Part shown: positions 24,003 through 33,558 of the stretch, piece by piece
Layout of the letters: the number at the start of each line of letters is the position of its first letter
How positions within the stretch are numbered: the stretch's first letter is position 1
Origin: Dolichospermum planctonicum
Lineage (GTDB): Bacteria; Cyanobacteriota; Cyanobacteriia; Cyanobacteriales; Nostocaceae
Length of the DNA stretch: 64,000 nt
NCBI RefSeq assembly: GCF_005402965.1
Contig: NZ_BJCF01000006.1
Coordinates: forward strand, 1-64,000
Direction of reading: 5' to 3'
Made by a program: the position numbers and the translations under genes
The notes under the pieces: generated by a model
Told to the model about the DNA's origin: nothing
Seen by the model: the letters and a program-made list of their open reading frames with translations, nothing else
The model's database searches: none

Positions 24003-24566
24003 ATGCCCTCTGATATTGCTGTCGAGAAGAAGAAGTTAAAAAATCCACCTTTGCAAATGCACTACTTAGGAGATCGGGTTTTGCGTCAACCAGCAAAGCG
24101 TGTGACTAAAATAGATGATGAACTCCGCCAACTAGTGCGCGAAATGCTGCAAACTATGTATAGCTCAGATGGTATTGGTTTGGCTGCACCTCAAGTTGGT
24201 ATTAATAAACAGCTAATTGTTATTGATTGTAAACCCGATGACCCCACCCACGCGCCATTAGTATTAATTAACCCTACCATTAAACAGGTGAGTAGTAAGC
24301 TCTGTGTGGCTCAGGAAGGGTGTTTGAGTATTCCCAACGTCTTTTTAGATGTAAAACGTCCAGAAGAGGTGACAATAGCCTATAAAGACGAGTATGGCCG
24401 TCCGCAAACATTAAAAGCTGATGATTTACTTGGTCGTTGTATTTTACATGAATTAGATCACCTCAATGGCGTGGTATTTGTAGATCGTGTAGAAAATTCC
24501 TTGACTTTAGCCCAGGAGTTATCTAAAAATGGCTTTTCATATCAAGCGGTCAAACCAGTAGCATAG
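24003..24566 (+). CDS. def: Peptide deformylase
   Basis: 187 residues. The three defining motifs are GIGLAAPQVG (about 57-66), EGCLSIP with metal ligand Cys107, and HELDH (149-153) with two metal ligands and the catalytic Glu150. The enzyme removes the formyl group from the initiator Met of nascent proteins in the cytoplasm. Length normal for the type 1B deformylases of cyanobacteria. The next small membrane gene begins 12 bp downstream and is probably co-transcribed. Confidence 0.96.
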   Translation: MPSDIAVEKKKLKNPPLQMHYLGDRVLRQPAKRVTKIDDELRQLVREMLQTMYSSDGIGLAAPQVGINKQLIVIDCKPDDPTHAPLVLINPTIKQVSSKLCVAQEGCLSIPNVFLDVKRPEEVTIAYKDEYGRPQTLKADDLLGRCILHELDHLNGVVFVDRVENSLTLAQELSKNGFSYQAVKPVA

Positions 24567-24578
24567 GGTGGTCTAGTA

Positions 24579-24782
24579 GTGTATTTAACTCCAAAAAGCG
24601 GTTTATTTTTAGGTGGTGCTTGTGTAACAGCCATTGCGGCTGTGGGTTCGGTTTTTGAACTGAGTTATGGAGAACCAGATTTTGGCTTCCAAACCACTGC
24701 CATTATCTTAGCTTTGAGCATTCCTCTTACCGCATTCTTTTTTATTGCCGCAGTTAGGGATGCACGGGCTAATATGAAATAA
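24579..24782 (+). CDS. Small two-helix membrane protein
   Basis: 67 residues, GTG start 12 bp after the def stop, with GGGTGG close upstream. Two hydrophobic helices: GLFLGGACVTAIAAVGSVFE (8-27) and AIILALSIPLTAFFFIAAVR (41-60), with a short acidic loop (SYGEPDF). The family is unknown to me, but the layout is that of small conserved cyanobacterial membrane proteins. The tight spacing to def suggests one operon. The function is not inferable. Confidence 0.7.
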   Translation: MYLTPKSGLFLGGACVTAIAAVGSVFELSYGEPDFGFQTTAIILALSIPLTAFFFIAAVRDARANMK

Positions 24783-24920
24783 GCATCAGGTATATGAAAA
24801 AGGTAAGAGGATGAATGAGGAATGCACACTTCACCCTTTTACCTTTTATTTTTACTATGTAGTATTTTGACTAAGTAAAACCAATCCCTGCAAGGGAGAA
24901 ATGGAAATTATTGGGGACTG

Positions 24921-26153
24921 GTGGAGGTTCAGACAGTGGTGGAAAATGAGAGTATAGAACAAATTCATGCCCAGGATTTTTCCTGGCAGTTTTGGCCTGT
25001 TGTGCCAATTTATCCTTATGGTCAACGTCGCACTATTCGTAAAGAAGTTATTAAAGATACTATTTGGACCTTCGACCAATTACAGGGAATTTTTTATGTA
25101 GTTGTGCCAATTCGCATGACTGTAATTAAGCTAGAAAAGGGCGGTTTACTAGTTTATGCACCTGTTGCACCCACAGGAGAATGTACCCGATTACTAAATG
25201 AATTAGTCACAAAACATGGTGATATTAAGTATATTATATTGCCGACGATATCAGGAATAGAACATAAGGTATTTGTAGGTCCGTTTGCGCGACGCTTTCC
25301 CAATGCACAGATATTTGTTGCTCCGGGACAATGGAGTTTTCCCTTAAATTTGCCTTTGAGTTGGTTGGGTTTACCTGATAAACGGACTCGGATATTACCT
25401 GAAAATAGCCAGGAAGCCCCTTTCGCTGAGGATTTTGATTATGCAATCCTCGGACCTATTGATCTCGGTTTGGGTAAGTTTGCAGAAGTGGCTTTTTTCC
25501 ATAAGCGATCGCACACGCTCTTAGTTACAGATACTATAGTTTCAGTACCAGCAGAACCACCAGCAATTGTCCAACTTGACCCCTATCCCTTATTATACCA
25601 CGCCAAAGATCAAGCTTTTGACATGGTTTTAGATACCCCAGCCAATCGCCTCAAAGGGTGGCAGCGAGTAACATTATTTGCCTTTTACTTCAGTCCTAGT
25701 ACCTTGAAAGTACCTACCTGGAGTCAAATATGGCGGGATGCCCAAAAAGCCCCAGAAAGGTCTAAAAAGGCATATTTTGGGTTGTTTCCCTTTCAATGGC
25801 GGGAAAATTGGCAAGATTCTTTTGATATTTTGCGAGGGAATGGACGCATATTTGTTGCGCCAATTTTACAACGTTTGATTTTAAATCGCGCACCCCAGGA
25901 AACTATCAATTGGGCTGATAAAGTTGCTAGTTGGGATTTTCAATGGCTAATTCCCTGTCATTTTGATGCTCCAATTAAGGCAGAACCGCAACAATTTCGT
26001 CAAGCATTTGGGTTTTTAGAAACACAACCCTTTGGAGGTTTTGTTAGTAGCAATAGTTATCTTTTACCGGAGGATGATTTTAAATTGTTGAGAGATATTG
26101 ATGCGGGTTTGAATAAGCTTGGTATTGTACCACCTGCGCGGGAGAGGGTATAA
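24921..26153 (+). CDS. DUF4336 domain protein, metallo-beta-lactamase-like fold
   Basis: 410 residues, GTG start at 24921 (another GTG at 24939). DUF4336 proteins resemble the metallo-beta-lactamase fold. Here RMTVIKLEKGGLLVYAPVAP, then IKYIILPTISGIEHKVFVGP (where typical enzymes have HxHxD), SHTLLVTDTIVSVP and LIPCHFDAPIKA (a late His) are recognisable. The substrate is unknown. No membrane segment is seen. An N-terminal region (1-60) rich in Trp and Tyr is usual for the cyanobacterial and plant members. It is monocistronic, after a 138-bp spacer without features. Confidence 0.8.
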   Translation: MEVQTVVENESIEQIHAQDFSWQFWPVVPIYPYGQRRTIRKEVIKDTIWTFDQLQGIFYVVVPIRMTVIKLEKGGLLVYAPVAPTGECTRLLNELVTKHGDIKYIILPTISGIEHKVFVGPFARRFPNAQIFVAPGQWSFPLNLPLSWLGLPDKRTRILPENSQEAPFAEDFDYAILGPIDLGLGKFAEVAFFHKRSHTLLVTDTIVSVPAEPPAIVQLDPYPLLYHAKDQAFDMVLDTPANRLKGWQRVTLFAFYFSPSTLKVPTWSQIWRDAQKAPERSKKAYFGLFPFQWRENWQDSFDILRGNGRIFVAPILQRLILNRAPQETINWADKVASWDFQWLIPCHFDAPIKAEPQQFRQAFGFLETQPFGGFVSSNSYLLPEDDFKLLRDIDAGLNKLGIVPPARERV

Positions 26154-26433
26154 AATGATTGTCTTTGTCCACTATTACATGGGGTTGGCTCTACTTTAAG
26201 AAATCCAGCACTGGTAAAAATATCGTGTATTTAGTTGATGTAAAGATTAGTACAAAACTCTCGAAAGTCCGTTTTTAAAAGTTCAAGATATGGATTCATA
26301 TAGTTTTAGTTTCAAATTTCGTAATTTTTTTAACAATAGCTTCACTAATGCGACACAAATCTTGTTTTAGGGGATGTACATGATATAAATATAACTTACT
26401 GTCTTGACATTGTAAATATGGCAGTCTATCATT
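26154..26433. other. Spacer before brnT
   Basis: 280 bp, AT-rich, with no gene, repeat or clear promoter that I can support. The short antisense frame over its right half is not credible. Confidence 0.4.
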
Positions 26434-26730
26434 ATGGATGTCTATTTTGTATTGAATGGTATTACCTTCGTCTGGAACGAGGAAAAAAGTCGAAATAACC
26501 CCAGTAAACATAATGGCATAACCTTTAAACAAGCAGCAGAGGCATTTTTTGATCCATTCATCAAAATAGTAGATGCTAGTCGCAATGATGAAACCAGAGA
26601 TGCCATCATTGGTTTAGATACCCGTTGGAATCTTTTATTTGTAGTCCATATCGAATTTGAAGATGATGTAATCAGAATTATTTCAGCCCGTAAAGCCACA
26701 CGAAAGGAGCGAGAATATTATGAAGATTGA
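26434..26730 (+). CDS. brnT: BrnT-family ribonuclease toxin
   Basis: 98 residues. BrnT hallmarks are FVWNEEKSRNNPSKHNGITF near the start, AAEAFFDP, the central DETRDAIIGL and the closing VIRIISARKATRKEREYYED. BrnT has a RelE-like fold and inhibits translation by cutting RNA. The downstream gene (26720) overlaps by 11 bp and is the expected BrnA antitoxin. Toxin-first order is normal for brnTA. Confidence 0.92.
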   Translation: MDVYFVLNGITFVWNEEKSRNNPSKHNGITFKQAAEAFFDPFIKIVDASRNDETRDAIIGLDTRWNLLFVVHIEFEDDVIRIISARKATRKEREYYED

Positions 26731-27004
26731 AACATTAAAACAACGCTTAGACAAAAATCGCCCCATGATTACGGTTACGCTAAGAATACCAGAAGATGTA
26801 GTAGAAGAATTGAAACAACTTGCACCCATACTTGGTTTTTCTGGTTATCAACCCTTGATTCGAGCATATATTGGACAGGGAATGAGAGCAGATTTAGAAA
26901 AGTTAGAAAATAATACAGTTAATGCTTTAATTGCTAGTTTAAAACGACATGGTGTGAGTGATGATATTATTCATGAAGCATTAAATGAAGTTGTTAATAA
27001 ATAG
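26720..27004 (+). CDS. brnA: BrnA-like ribbon-helix-helix antitoxin
   Basis: 94 residues. The N-terminus MITVTLRIPEDVVEELKQLA is a ribbon-helix-helix (CopG/Arc type) DNA-binding strand and first helix, followed by GFSGYQPLIRAYIGQGMRAD as in BrnA. A long C-terminal helix (ALIASLKRHGVSDDIIHEAL) replaces the usual short end. Overlaps brnT by 11 bp, so translation is coupled. Neutralisation of BrnT and autorepression of the operon are expected from the family. Convergent with the type IIG gene, with a 101-bp spacer holding a weak hairpin (CAGATT/AATCTG). Confidence 0.85.
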   Translation: MKIETLKQRLDKNRPMITVTLRIPEDVVEELKQLAPILGFSGYQPLIRAYIGQGMRADLEKLENNTVNALIASLKRHGVSDDIIHEALNEVVNK

Positions 27005-27015
27005 AAAAACGTTTA

Positions 27016-27094
27016 AAATTTTCAGATTCTTCAATCGAGAAGGGAATTAAGCCAGTTACGCACTTCTCCTTAAGCCGGTAATCTGAATTTTTTA
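27016..27094. terminator. Weak stem between brnA and the restriction gene
   Basis: AAATTTTCAGATT (27016-27028 region) can pair with AATCTGAATTTTT (27080-27092) around a loop of about 50 bases, with A and T runs at both ends, as expected for a bidirectional terminator between convergent genes. Confidence 0.35.
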
Positions 27095-27105
27095 ATTAGA
27101 ATTTT

Positions 27106-30100
27106 TTAACTATTTTCTCCCTCAATGATCGCTTTTTCTTCTGGAGTTAATTTATATAGTTTATAAACGATTTCATCAATTAACCAATCACATTGTTTTA
27201 GTTGTTTTTTGATGGGTAGGAGTGTGTTTAAGCTGGCTTGGTATTCTTTTGCTAATGTTTCTTGTTCTTTTCTACCGCTGATATCAATTTTTAGTTTTTT
27301 CTTGTTTTTCTTGAGAATATCAATTAATTCGTCAAGGGTTAAATGGTTGTCTGCTTGTTTTTGTTTATAATAATCACCTAAATAATTTTGAATTTTAGAT
27401 TTATTGGTAAGATTATCAATGTCAGTACCGATTAATCTTCCTAACCATGTTAAAAAGCCTTTGATTTCTGTTTGTTTTTGTTTATTTAATTCTATCATTT
27501 GTTCGGCTAAATATGCGAGGAAGTCATGAATTACGTCTGCTTCTTCTGGTTGTTGGTTGAGGTGGTGATCAATTTGGGTAAGTAGGATATTTGGGTTATG
27601 ATTGATTTGATATTGTTGGTAAAGGTTAATTGTGTTTTCTAGATAAGTTTGACGTTTTTCTGCGGGAGTTATGAAGGATATTTTTGGAATAGGAAGATAT
27701 TGAAGATATTCTCTAAATCTAATGTATCCACCACGAATAGTTAAAGCACCAAATAGAAGTTTATAAAGAAAATCACTCAAGGGAGAATTAAGAATAGCAG
27801 CTAAAAAACTAATATTTACTTCCTTGCTATATTTGGGGATAATGATATACACTGTATTTAGAGCATAGTATGAATTATCCTGAGAAATATCAAGTCCTAC
27901 AGTTAAATTTTTTCCTATATCCTTAACCACAATTTTTTTCTGTTCAAAAAGTTCTTCTGATTTTGGATTATATAATTTTTCTTGATCATAAATTAAATAT
28001 CTACCTTCCCAATTAATCCAGTATCTTTCCACTTCCTCAGCATCAATAATTGGTTTAGTGCGTGTTTTTATTGATTCTTTTAGGTTTGAATATTGGCTAG
28101 AAGTAATTATGAGTTCGTCTCTAAGTTTTTTACTTCCTATGCGAATACATTGTTCTATGTCACATTTATCTCCAATAAAAGTTGAAGTTTGATAAGTTTT
28201 TTCATATATTTTCCATTGAATGTCATCAAGAAATAAGGAAAAAACATTTACTGGAGTTCTGAAAAACCTATCTTGAGGAATTAATTTACGAGTACAAGCA
28301 CCATTTAATTCTCCTTGTTTGATATCCAAAATATATAATGGTTGATCTAAAATGAAGACACTTGTATCTATTAAGTGATCATTTGTTGGACACTTATTTT
28401 TAAATATAGATATAACTGTATATGTTGCTGCTTCTATAAAAATACTCTCAGCTTTTGCTAAATCTACAAGATTTAAGATAGTTGTTTTTTGTAGTAGCTT
28501 TTTTCTCAGAAAATTACCATAACCATACACAAAGTATTTATTGGGAGTAATTACACCACATACTCCTTCAGTTTTTAATATATCAAGAGATTTATCAAAA
28601 AACAGTATGTAAATATCAACCCTTCCTTGAGCAGAATCATAAGTTTTTAAAAGATAATCTCGTTCTTTACCCTCAATGTTTAAAACATTGATATAAGGTG
28701 GATTTCCAATCACAGCATCAAAACCGGGATTTTCTTTCCAACTAGCATTTTCTAAATCAATAAAAACCTCTGGAAATTCCAAATCCCAATGAAAAAACCG
28801 CTTTTGGTCAAACAACCTTCTCGCTTCCTCATATACCGCAATATCAGCAGCATTCATATTTTCAAACTTAGCATTGATCGCATTTAGACCAAATCTTTCT
28901 AAAAAATTCTTAGCTTGTTTCACACCAAAAAATTGAGAAACATAAATATCTAATAACCTTTTAAAAGGTTTCGCAGCCTGATCAAATTCCTTAAATAACC
29001 TCTCGCTGGTTTCCACCTCCGCAAAAGTTGCATCACTTAATGTACTCACACCGCGCATAATTTCCGCAGCACGTAACAACCCCACAAACGGACCTGTTAA
29101 TAAACTCAATTGGCCACTTTCTTCCTTCATCATATTCGCTTCTGCTTCTCGCGCAGTCGTACCAATAAGAGAATTTCCGCAGCGTAAATGATGATCTAAA
29201 AAACTCAAAGGAGCGCCAATTGTGAAAAAATGTAACCATAAACTTACCTTGGCCAATTCTACGGCCATGGGATTTAAATCTACACCATAAATACAGCGTT
29301 TCATGACCACTCTTTGTAAAAGTTGATTATCGTCTAAATTGATATCAATATTAATTCCCTGCTGTTGTAAGTTTTCTAAAATACTATTGCGGGTTTTTCC
29401 TAACATCTCCAAAATGGGATTATGTTCGGGATATTCATTTAAAATATTGATTAATTCGTCTGTCAAATAATCAACAGCTTCCACTAAAAAGTGTCCGCTT
29501 CCCATAGCAGGATCACAAATTTTAATATCAAGTAAAGTATTTTGTGCTTGTCTTTCTAAACGTTGTAAATCTTTTTGTAAGCCGTTACGACTTTGTACTC
29601 CTAATCTACCATCTATCATTTTTTCATGTAATTGGTTAATTTTGGTCATTAAATCTGCAAATCTTTGTTTTCTCTCCTCTAAAATTGGTTTGAGAGTATG
29701 ACTAACAATGTATTTAACAATATAATCTGGTGTGTAATAAGAACCTGTAGCTTTTCTTTCACCCTTATCATTTTCTAAATGCACTTTTCCCGTTTTTTCA
29801 TCTTCAATAATTAAACGATATTCTAATAATCCTTCATAAATTGAACCCAATTGTCGCACACCTAAAAAGCTGTAGTCAATGGGTAATTTTTCAAAACGTG
29901 CTAATTTATCCAAAGCGGGAAATAAGATAGCATCAGATATTTGATGTTCAGACAAAAAATAATTCTCTGGATAATCTTCTCTATCTCCAAGTTCATGAAA
30001 ATCAAAGTGAAATAAACCACCATTATAACGAGGTACTTCTAAAGCTTTATCACCCCTATCTACTATTTCAAATAAACCTAACAAACTCTGATAAATTTTT

Positions 30101-31086
30101 GTGGAAGTTTCACTTAATGTTCTTTGTTTATCCAGACTTGCGGCTATTTCTTGGGTAATTTTAATTAAACTATAATCACGGTAAGCAGTGGTAATTGGTA
30201 ATAAGTTTCTCGCTTCAGCATATAAGAGAAATAACAACTTATATAAAAATGATAAAGTCGCTGCGTAAATCTGTTTTGGTTCTACGGTTTTTCCCCGTCG
30301 CATTGCGTCTACTATAAACCCTCTTGCTAAATCAGGAAATATCTGATCAAATACTAAGGTTTTTAATTCGTTTCCTACTTGAGTCGCATAAGTTGTACTT
30401 CCTGCTCTGACTCGTTCTAAAAAGTTTTTGTTGTAGCTATCTTTTGCAAAAGCCGCGCTGCTAAAAAATAACCAAAAGTATTTGAATTGTTCTATATCTT
30501 CGGTTTCTAATAATTCCACTAAATCAACTGGATAAAATTCCGTTGCGGTAGAAGAAGCTTGACGATAATATAAACGCCATTCTCTCCCATTGGTTAAAAT
30601 TCCCCAGTCAACATTTGTACCACTTAAATAACTGGAAATCTGAAAAGATGGGTTGGCATTTTTGAAAATGTCCCGTTGATCATTAGCGGAAATTTTACTT
30701 AATGGTCGTTGCCAATATTTAGCTTCTGCTATGACTAATACTCGACTATAAAAGGCAGTTTCATTATTTTGCAAAGAGTAGGCTGTATCTCTTTCACTTT
30801 CATTTATAAACAACGCATAATCAGGACGTTCGGCTCTACCTTGACCACGAGAAATGACTTGAGGAATATATTTAAAACCTAAAATTTCTAAAGCTGGTTT
30901 AATAAATATATCTTCGGTTTGAGCTTCATTCAGAGTAGCTAAAATCGCCTTTTTTGATAAATAAAGATTTTTTAATGCCGCAAATTCTGCTTTAATATCT
31001 AATTGCCATTCTGGAAGTTCTTGAATGCGATAATCTAAATAATGTTGAGAAAATAAGGGTTTATTTGTGTTTTTTGTATTTGTCAT
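27106..31086 (-). CDS. Type IIG restriction-modification enzyme (nuclease plus Eco57I-type methyltransferase)
   Basis: 1326 residues. The N-terminal nuclease domain has a PD-(D/E)xK core: RPDYAL with Asp89, then VLVIAEAKYW with Glu121 and Lys123, and WGILTNGREWRLYY as in HsdR-like nucleases. A helical linker (200-440) leads to the N6-adenine methyltransferase: TGSYYTP (447-453), DPAMGSGHF (motif I, 525-533) and NPPY (motif IV, 795-798). The C-terminal third (about 900-1320) is the target-recognition and helical region. Such single-chain enzymes cut and methylate without separate subunits, so no hsdS or partner is needed; none is present. All catalytic motifs are intact. The neighbouring brnTA is convergent. 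Confidence 0.9.
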   Translation of the reverse strand: MTNTKNTNKPLFSQHYLDYRIQELPEWQLDIKAEFAALKNLYLSKKAILATLNEAQTEDIFIKPALEILGFKYIPQVISRGQGRAERPDYALFINESERDTAYSLQNNETAFYSRVLVIAEAKYWQRPLSKISANDQRDIFKNANPSFQISSYLSGTNVDWGILTNGREWRLYYRQASSTATEFYPVDLVELLETEDIEQFKYFWLFFSSAAFAKDSYNKNFLERVRAGSTTYATQVGNELKTLVFDQIFPDLARGFIVDAMRRGKTVEPKQIYAATLSFLYKLLFLLYAEARNLLPITTAYRDYSLIKITQEIAASLDKQRTLSETSTKIYQSLLGLFEIVDRGDKALEVPRYNGGLFHFDFHELGDREDYPENYFLSEHQISDAILFPALDKLARFEKLPIDYSFLGVRQLGSIYEGLLEYRLIIEDEKTGKVHLENDKGERKATGSYYTPDYIVKYIVSHTLKPILEERKQRFADLMTKINQLHEKMIDGRLGVQSRNGLQKDLQRLERQAQNTLLDIKICDPAMGSGHFLVEAVDYLTDELINILNEYPEHNPILEMLGKTRNSILENLQQQGINIDINLDDNQLLQRVVMKRCIYGVDLNPMAVELAKVSLWLHFFTIGAPLSFLDHHLRCGNSLIGTTAREAEANMMKEESGQLSLLTGPFVGLLRAAEIMRGVSTLSDATFAEVETSERLFKEFDQAAKPFKRLLDIYVSQFFGVKQAKNFLERFGLNAINAKFENMNAADIAVYEEARRLFDQKRFFHWDLEFPEVFIDLENASWKENPGFDAVIGNPPYINVLNIEGKERDYLLKTYDSAQGRVDIYILFFDKSLDILKTEGVCGVITPNKYFVYGYGNFLRKKLLQKTTILNLVDLAKAESIFIEAATYTVISIFKNKCPTNDHLIDTSVFILDQPLYILDIKQGELNGACTRKLIPQDRFFRTPVNVFSLFLDDIQWKIYEKTYQTSTFIGDKCDIEQCIRIGSKKLRDELIITSSQYSNLKESIKTRTKPIIDAEEVERYWINWEGRYLIYDQEKLYNPKSEELFEQKKIVVKDIGKNLTVGLDISQDNSYYALNTVYIIIPKYSKEVNISFLAAILNSPLSDFLYKLLFGALTIRGGYIRFREYLQYLPIPKISFITPAEKRQTYLENTINLYQQYQINHNPNILLTQIDHHLNQQPEEADVIHDFLAYLAEQMIELNKQKQTEIKGFLTWLGRLIGTDIDNLTNKSKIQNYLGDYYKQKQADNHLTLDELIDILKKNKKKLKIDISGRKEQETLAKEYQASLNTLLPIKKQLKQCDWLIDEIVYKLYKLTPEEKAIIEGENS

Positions 31087-31583
31087 AATTGGAAATTGAA
31101 AAAATCTATAGATGGGGATATTTTATCCTAGATATAACCCGCCCAAAAATAAACTTCCGGGCTAATAACCAAAGTCCGTTAAAAAGGACTAGAAATTTCT
31201 TTTATTCGTCTAAATACGACTATCGCTATTAGAGTCAGAATTAAATTAATTTTGATAGCGCAGTTATTTTAATTAAGTCCTATACTCAATTATATCGCCT
31301 CCAATTCTAACACAAATTAACACAAATTAACACAAATTAACACAAATCCATGCTAGGCAACAAACAGGAAAAAAATCAAAGATATTTACAGCAATTTTCA
31401 TTTATTTATGCCACAATCTAAATTAATCTACTTATTTGCGCATTTTTGTCTTGGCGCGAAACTTTGATTAAAACGTGGTTCATTAACCTAAAAATGGCCG
31501 TAACTGCAACTTCTCTTGTTTGCGTCTGGATCATCTCTGGCTGAGACCAATTCATTTTTTAACCAAACTAGACTGAGAAAATT
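31087..31583. other. Spacer between divergent restriction gene and ygfZ-like gene
   Basis: 497 bp, no gene. It contains a tandem decamer (ACACAAATTA, four copies, about 31311-31348). It also contains an inverted repeat around 31197-31293: GGACT ... TTTATT on the left is echoed by TTATTTTAATTAAGTCC on the right. Promoters for both neighbours must be here but are not obvious. Confidence 0.5.
31311..31348. repeat. Decamer tandem repeat ACACAAATTA
   Basis: Three full copies and part of a fourth, perfect, in the spacer upstream of the ygfZ-like gene. Confidence 0.9.
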
Positions 31584-32576
31584 ATGTTAACATCTGCAAT
31601 TAACAATCAAAATGCAAATCCTATCCAATTAATCAAAGAAGGTGTAGCTATAAGCGATCGCTCTCACTGGGGTCGTATCCGTGTTTCTGATGATGACAGA
31701 TTACGCTTTTTACACAATCAAAGCACAAATAATTTTCAAGTCCTCAAACCCGGTCAGGGCTGCGATACTGTCATGGTGACATCTACAGCCCGGACGATTG
31801 ATTTAGTCACTAGTTATGTATTAGATGATGCTGTTTTGCTCCTAGTTTCCCCTAACCGTCGTCAGCTAATCATGCAATGGTTAGATCGTTATATCTTCTT
31901 TGCAGATCAGGTCAAATTAACTGATATTACCGCAGAAACGGCAACTTTTACCCTGATGGGACCCCAAAGCCATGGTATTGTCGAAAAATTGGGAGCTGGT
32001 GATTTAATTGGTCAACCAGATGGTAATTTCATATCAATAGATGGAGTAATAGTTGCTGTTGGTAGCGGCTTGGCTACACCGGGATATACTCTAATTTTAC
32101 CAGTCACAAAAAAAGAAATATTGTGGAATAAAATCCTGAGTTATGGTGCTGGAGAAGTAAGCGATCGCGCATGGGAAATGTTACGAATAGTACAAGGTCG
32201 TCCCGCTCCAGATGCCGAACTTACGGATGATTATAACCCCTTAGAAGTTGGTTTATGGCAGACAATTTCCTTTAACAAAGGTTGTTATATCGGCCAAGAA
32301 ACCATTGCCAGATTGAATACATACAAAGGTGTAAAACAATACCTTTGGGGTATTCATCTCCATGGTGCGGCTGAACCAGAAACAATCATCACCATTGGTG
32401 ATGAAAAAGTAGGTAAACTCACCAGCTATACAACCACCCCGGATGGTCATTTTGGACTAGGTTACATCAGAAGTAAAGCTGGTGGAGTCGGTTTAAAAGT
32501 GCAAATTGGGGAAACAGAGGGAGAAATAGTGGCTATTCCCTTTGTTTCTCACGAATATCCCTTGAATAACGGGTAA
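31584..32576 (+). CDS. ygfZ: YgfZ/GcvT-domain folate-binding protein
   Basis: 330 residues. The family signature is FNKGCYIGQETIARLNTYKG (K-G-C-Y-x-G-Q-E, near 232-250), with the GcvT-like N-terminal domain starting with a short DRSHWGRIRVSDDDRLRFLH and carrying HNQSTNNF. YgfZ/IBA57 proteins use tetrahydrofolate to assist repair or maturation of certain Fe-S enzymes. The C-terminal barrel (VGKLTSYTTTPDGHFGLGYI) is present, so the protein is full length. It is cytoplasmic and transcribed alone. Confidence 0.9.
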   Translation: MLTSAINNQNANPIQLIKEGVAISDRSHWGRIRVSDDDRLRFLHNQSTNNFQVLKPGQGCDTVMVTSTARTIDLVTSYVLDDAVLLLVSPNRRQLIMQWLDRYIFFADQVKLTDITAETATFTLMGPQSHGIVEKLGAGDLIGQPDGNFISIDGVIVAVGSGLATPGYTLILPVTKKEILWNKILSYGAGEVSDRAWEMLRIVQGRPAPDAELTDDYNPLEVGLWQTISFNKGCYIGQETIARLNTYKGVKQYLWGIHLHGAAEPETIITIGDEKVGKLTSYTTTPDGHFGLGYIRSKAGGVGLKVQIGETEGEIVAIPFVSHEYPLNNG

Positions 32577-32655
32577 TTAACCAACTTAATCCTAAATTCT
32601 CCATAGCAAGCTACACAGAATCATCAATGAATTAATCCTGATATTTTATACAGCT

Positions 32656-33240
32656 TCATCCATTTCCTCTACCCCGACAAAATTCATCTATCCAAGAAGG
32701 TAAACTACTGCTAGGATGAGATGCAGCAAAGAGAATATTTTGGCTGGGAATTTTGGAGATTTCAGTAGCTATTTGTTCCCTTTCCACGGGAACAGGTAGC
32801 CTAACTAAAGAATGATCATAAACTGGCGTGGCCACTGCAACCACTGAAACACCCGTATTCATTTTCAATAACACTTGTTTGCGTTCTTTAGCTACAGATA
32901 AATCTGTCAATGGGATACGAATAGGAGAGGTACTAACAATCTCATTTTTCGCTGTAGAATGCTGAGATTTCAAGCTATTTAATTCCTGTTCAGGATTGAA
33001 GTGTAAACCTAAAGCCGCAATTATTTGATCAGGATTATTATTTAAATCCAAAATAAAAGGCAGGATTTTTTTTAACTCTGATTCTAAAATAGATAAAGTG
33101 GCGATTATGTAACCCGAAGAAGGACGACGTATACCATCATAATCTTTCCAAATTCGCATTTTAACTAGCCAAGAACGATTTTGCTCATAATAACTCAGCC
33201 ACTTAATTTTTAATGATTGACGTAGATGCTCAATATCCAT
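32656..33240 (-). CDS. DUF5331 family protein
   Basis: 194 residues. The first 90 residues (LRQSLKIKWLSYYEQNRSWL, MRIWKDYDGIRRPSSGYIIA, ILPFILDLNNNPDQIIAALG) match the cyanobacterial DUF5331 domain. The remainder is variable, with a last conserved-looking segment NILFAASHPSSSLPSWIDEF. It is soluble and has no known function. It is leftward and convergent with the ygfZ-like gene, downstream of a GGAGG ribosome-binding site at about 33247-33251 on the complementary strand. Confidence 0.7.
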   Translation of the reverse strand: MDIEHLRQSLKIKWLSYYEQNRSWLVKMRIWKDYDGIRRPSSGYIIATLSILESELKKILPFILDLNNNPDQIIAALGLHFNPEQELNSLKSQHSTAKNEIVSTSPIRIPLTDLSVAKERKQVLLKMNTGVSVVAVATPVYDHSLVRLPVPVEREQIATEISKIPSQNILFAASHPSSSLPSWIDEFCRGRGNG

Positions 33241-33558
33241 TTATTCCCTCCTTTCTAATTTGCACCTGACAGAATTTATATATTTTCAGTAATTTTTATC
33301 CGTTCTATAAAACTTACCCAAAATTACCAGAGTCTATAGGACTTAGCCCTGAAGAATGTTCCCATAGCCTCTCAAACATAAGACTAAAATCCTGACTACG
33401 ATCTCATATATTAAGCTGTTATGCAGCTAAATTGTACAATCCTAATCTGGCTAAATCTTCTGGTGCGGGCATCCTGCCCGCTATAATTATACAAGTTAAA
33501 TGCAGTACAGATGATGCCAGTTGCGTAGTAATTCCGCCATTATGCAGCGCTAAAAATC
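33241..33558. other. Spacer with a GC-rich hairpin downstream of cysK
   Basis: 318 bp. GCGGGC-ATCCT-GCCCGC (33465-33481) is a perfect 6-bp stem with a 5-base loop, probably the cysK terminator or a dispersed palindrome. TTATGCAGC occurs twice, at 33419 and 33540. No gene is seen. Confidence 0.55.
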
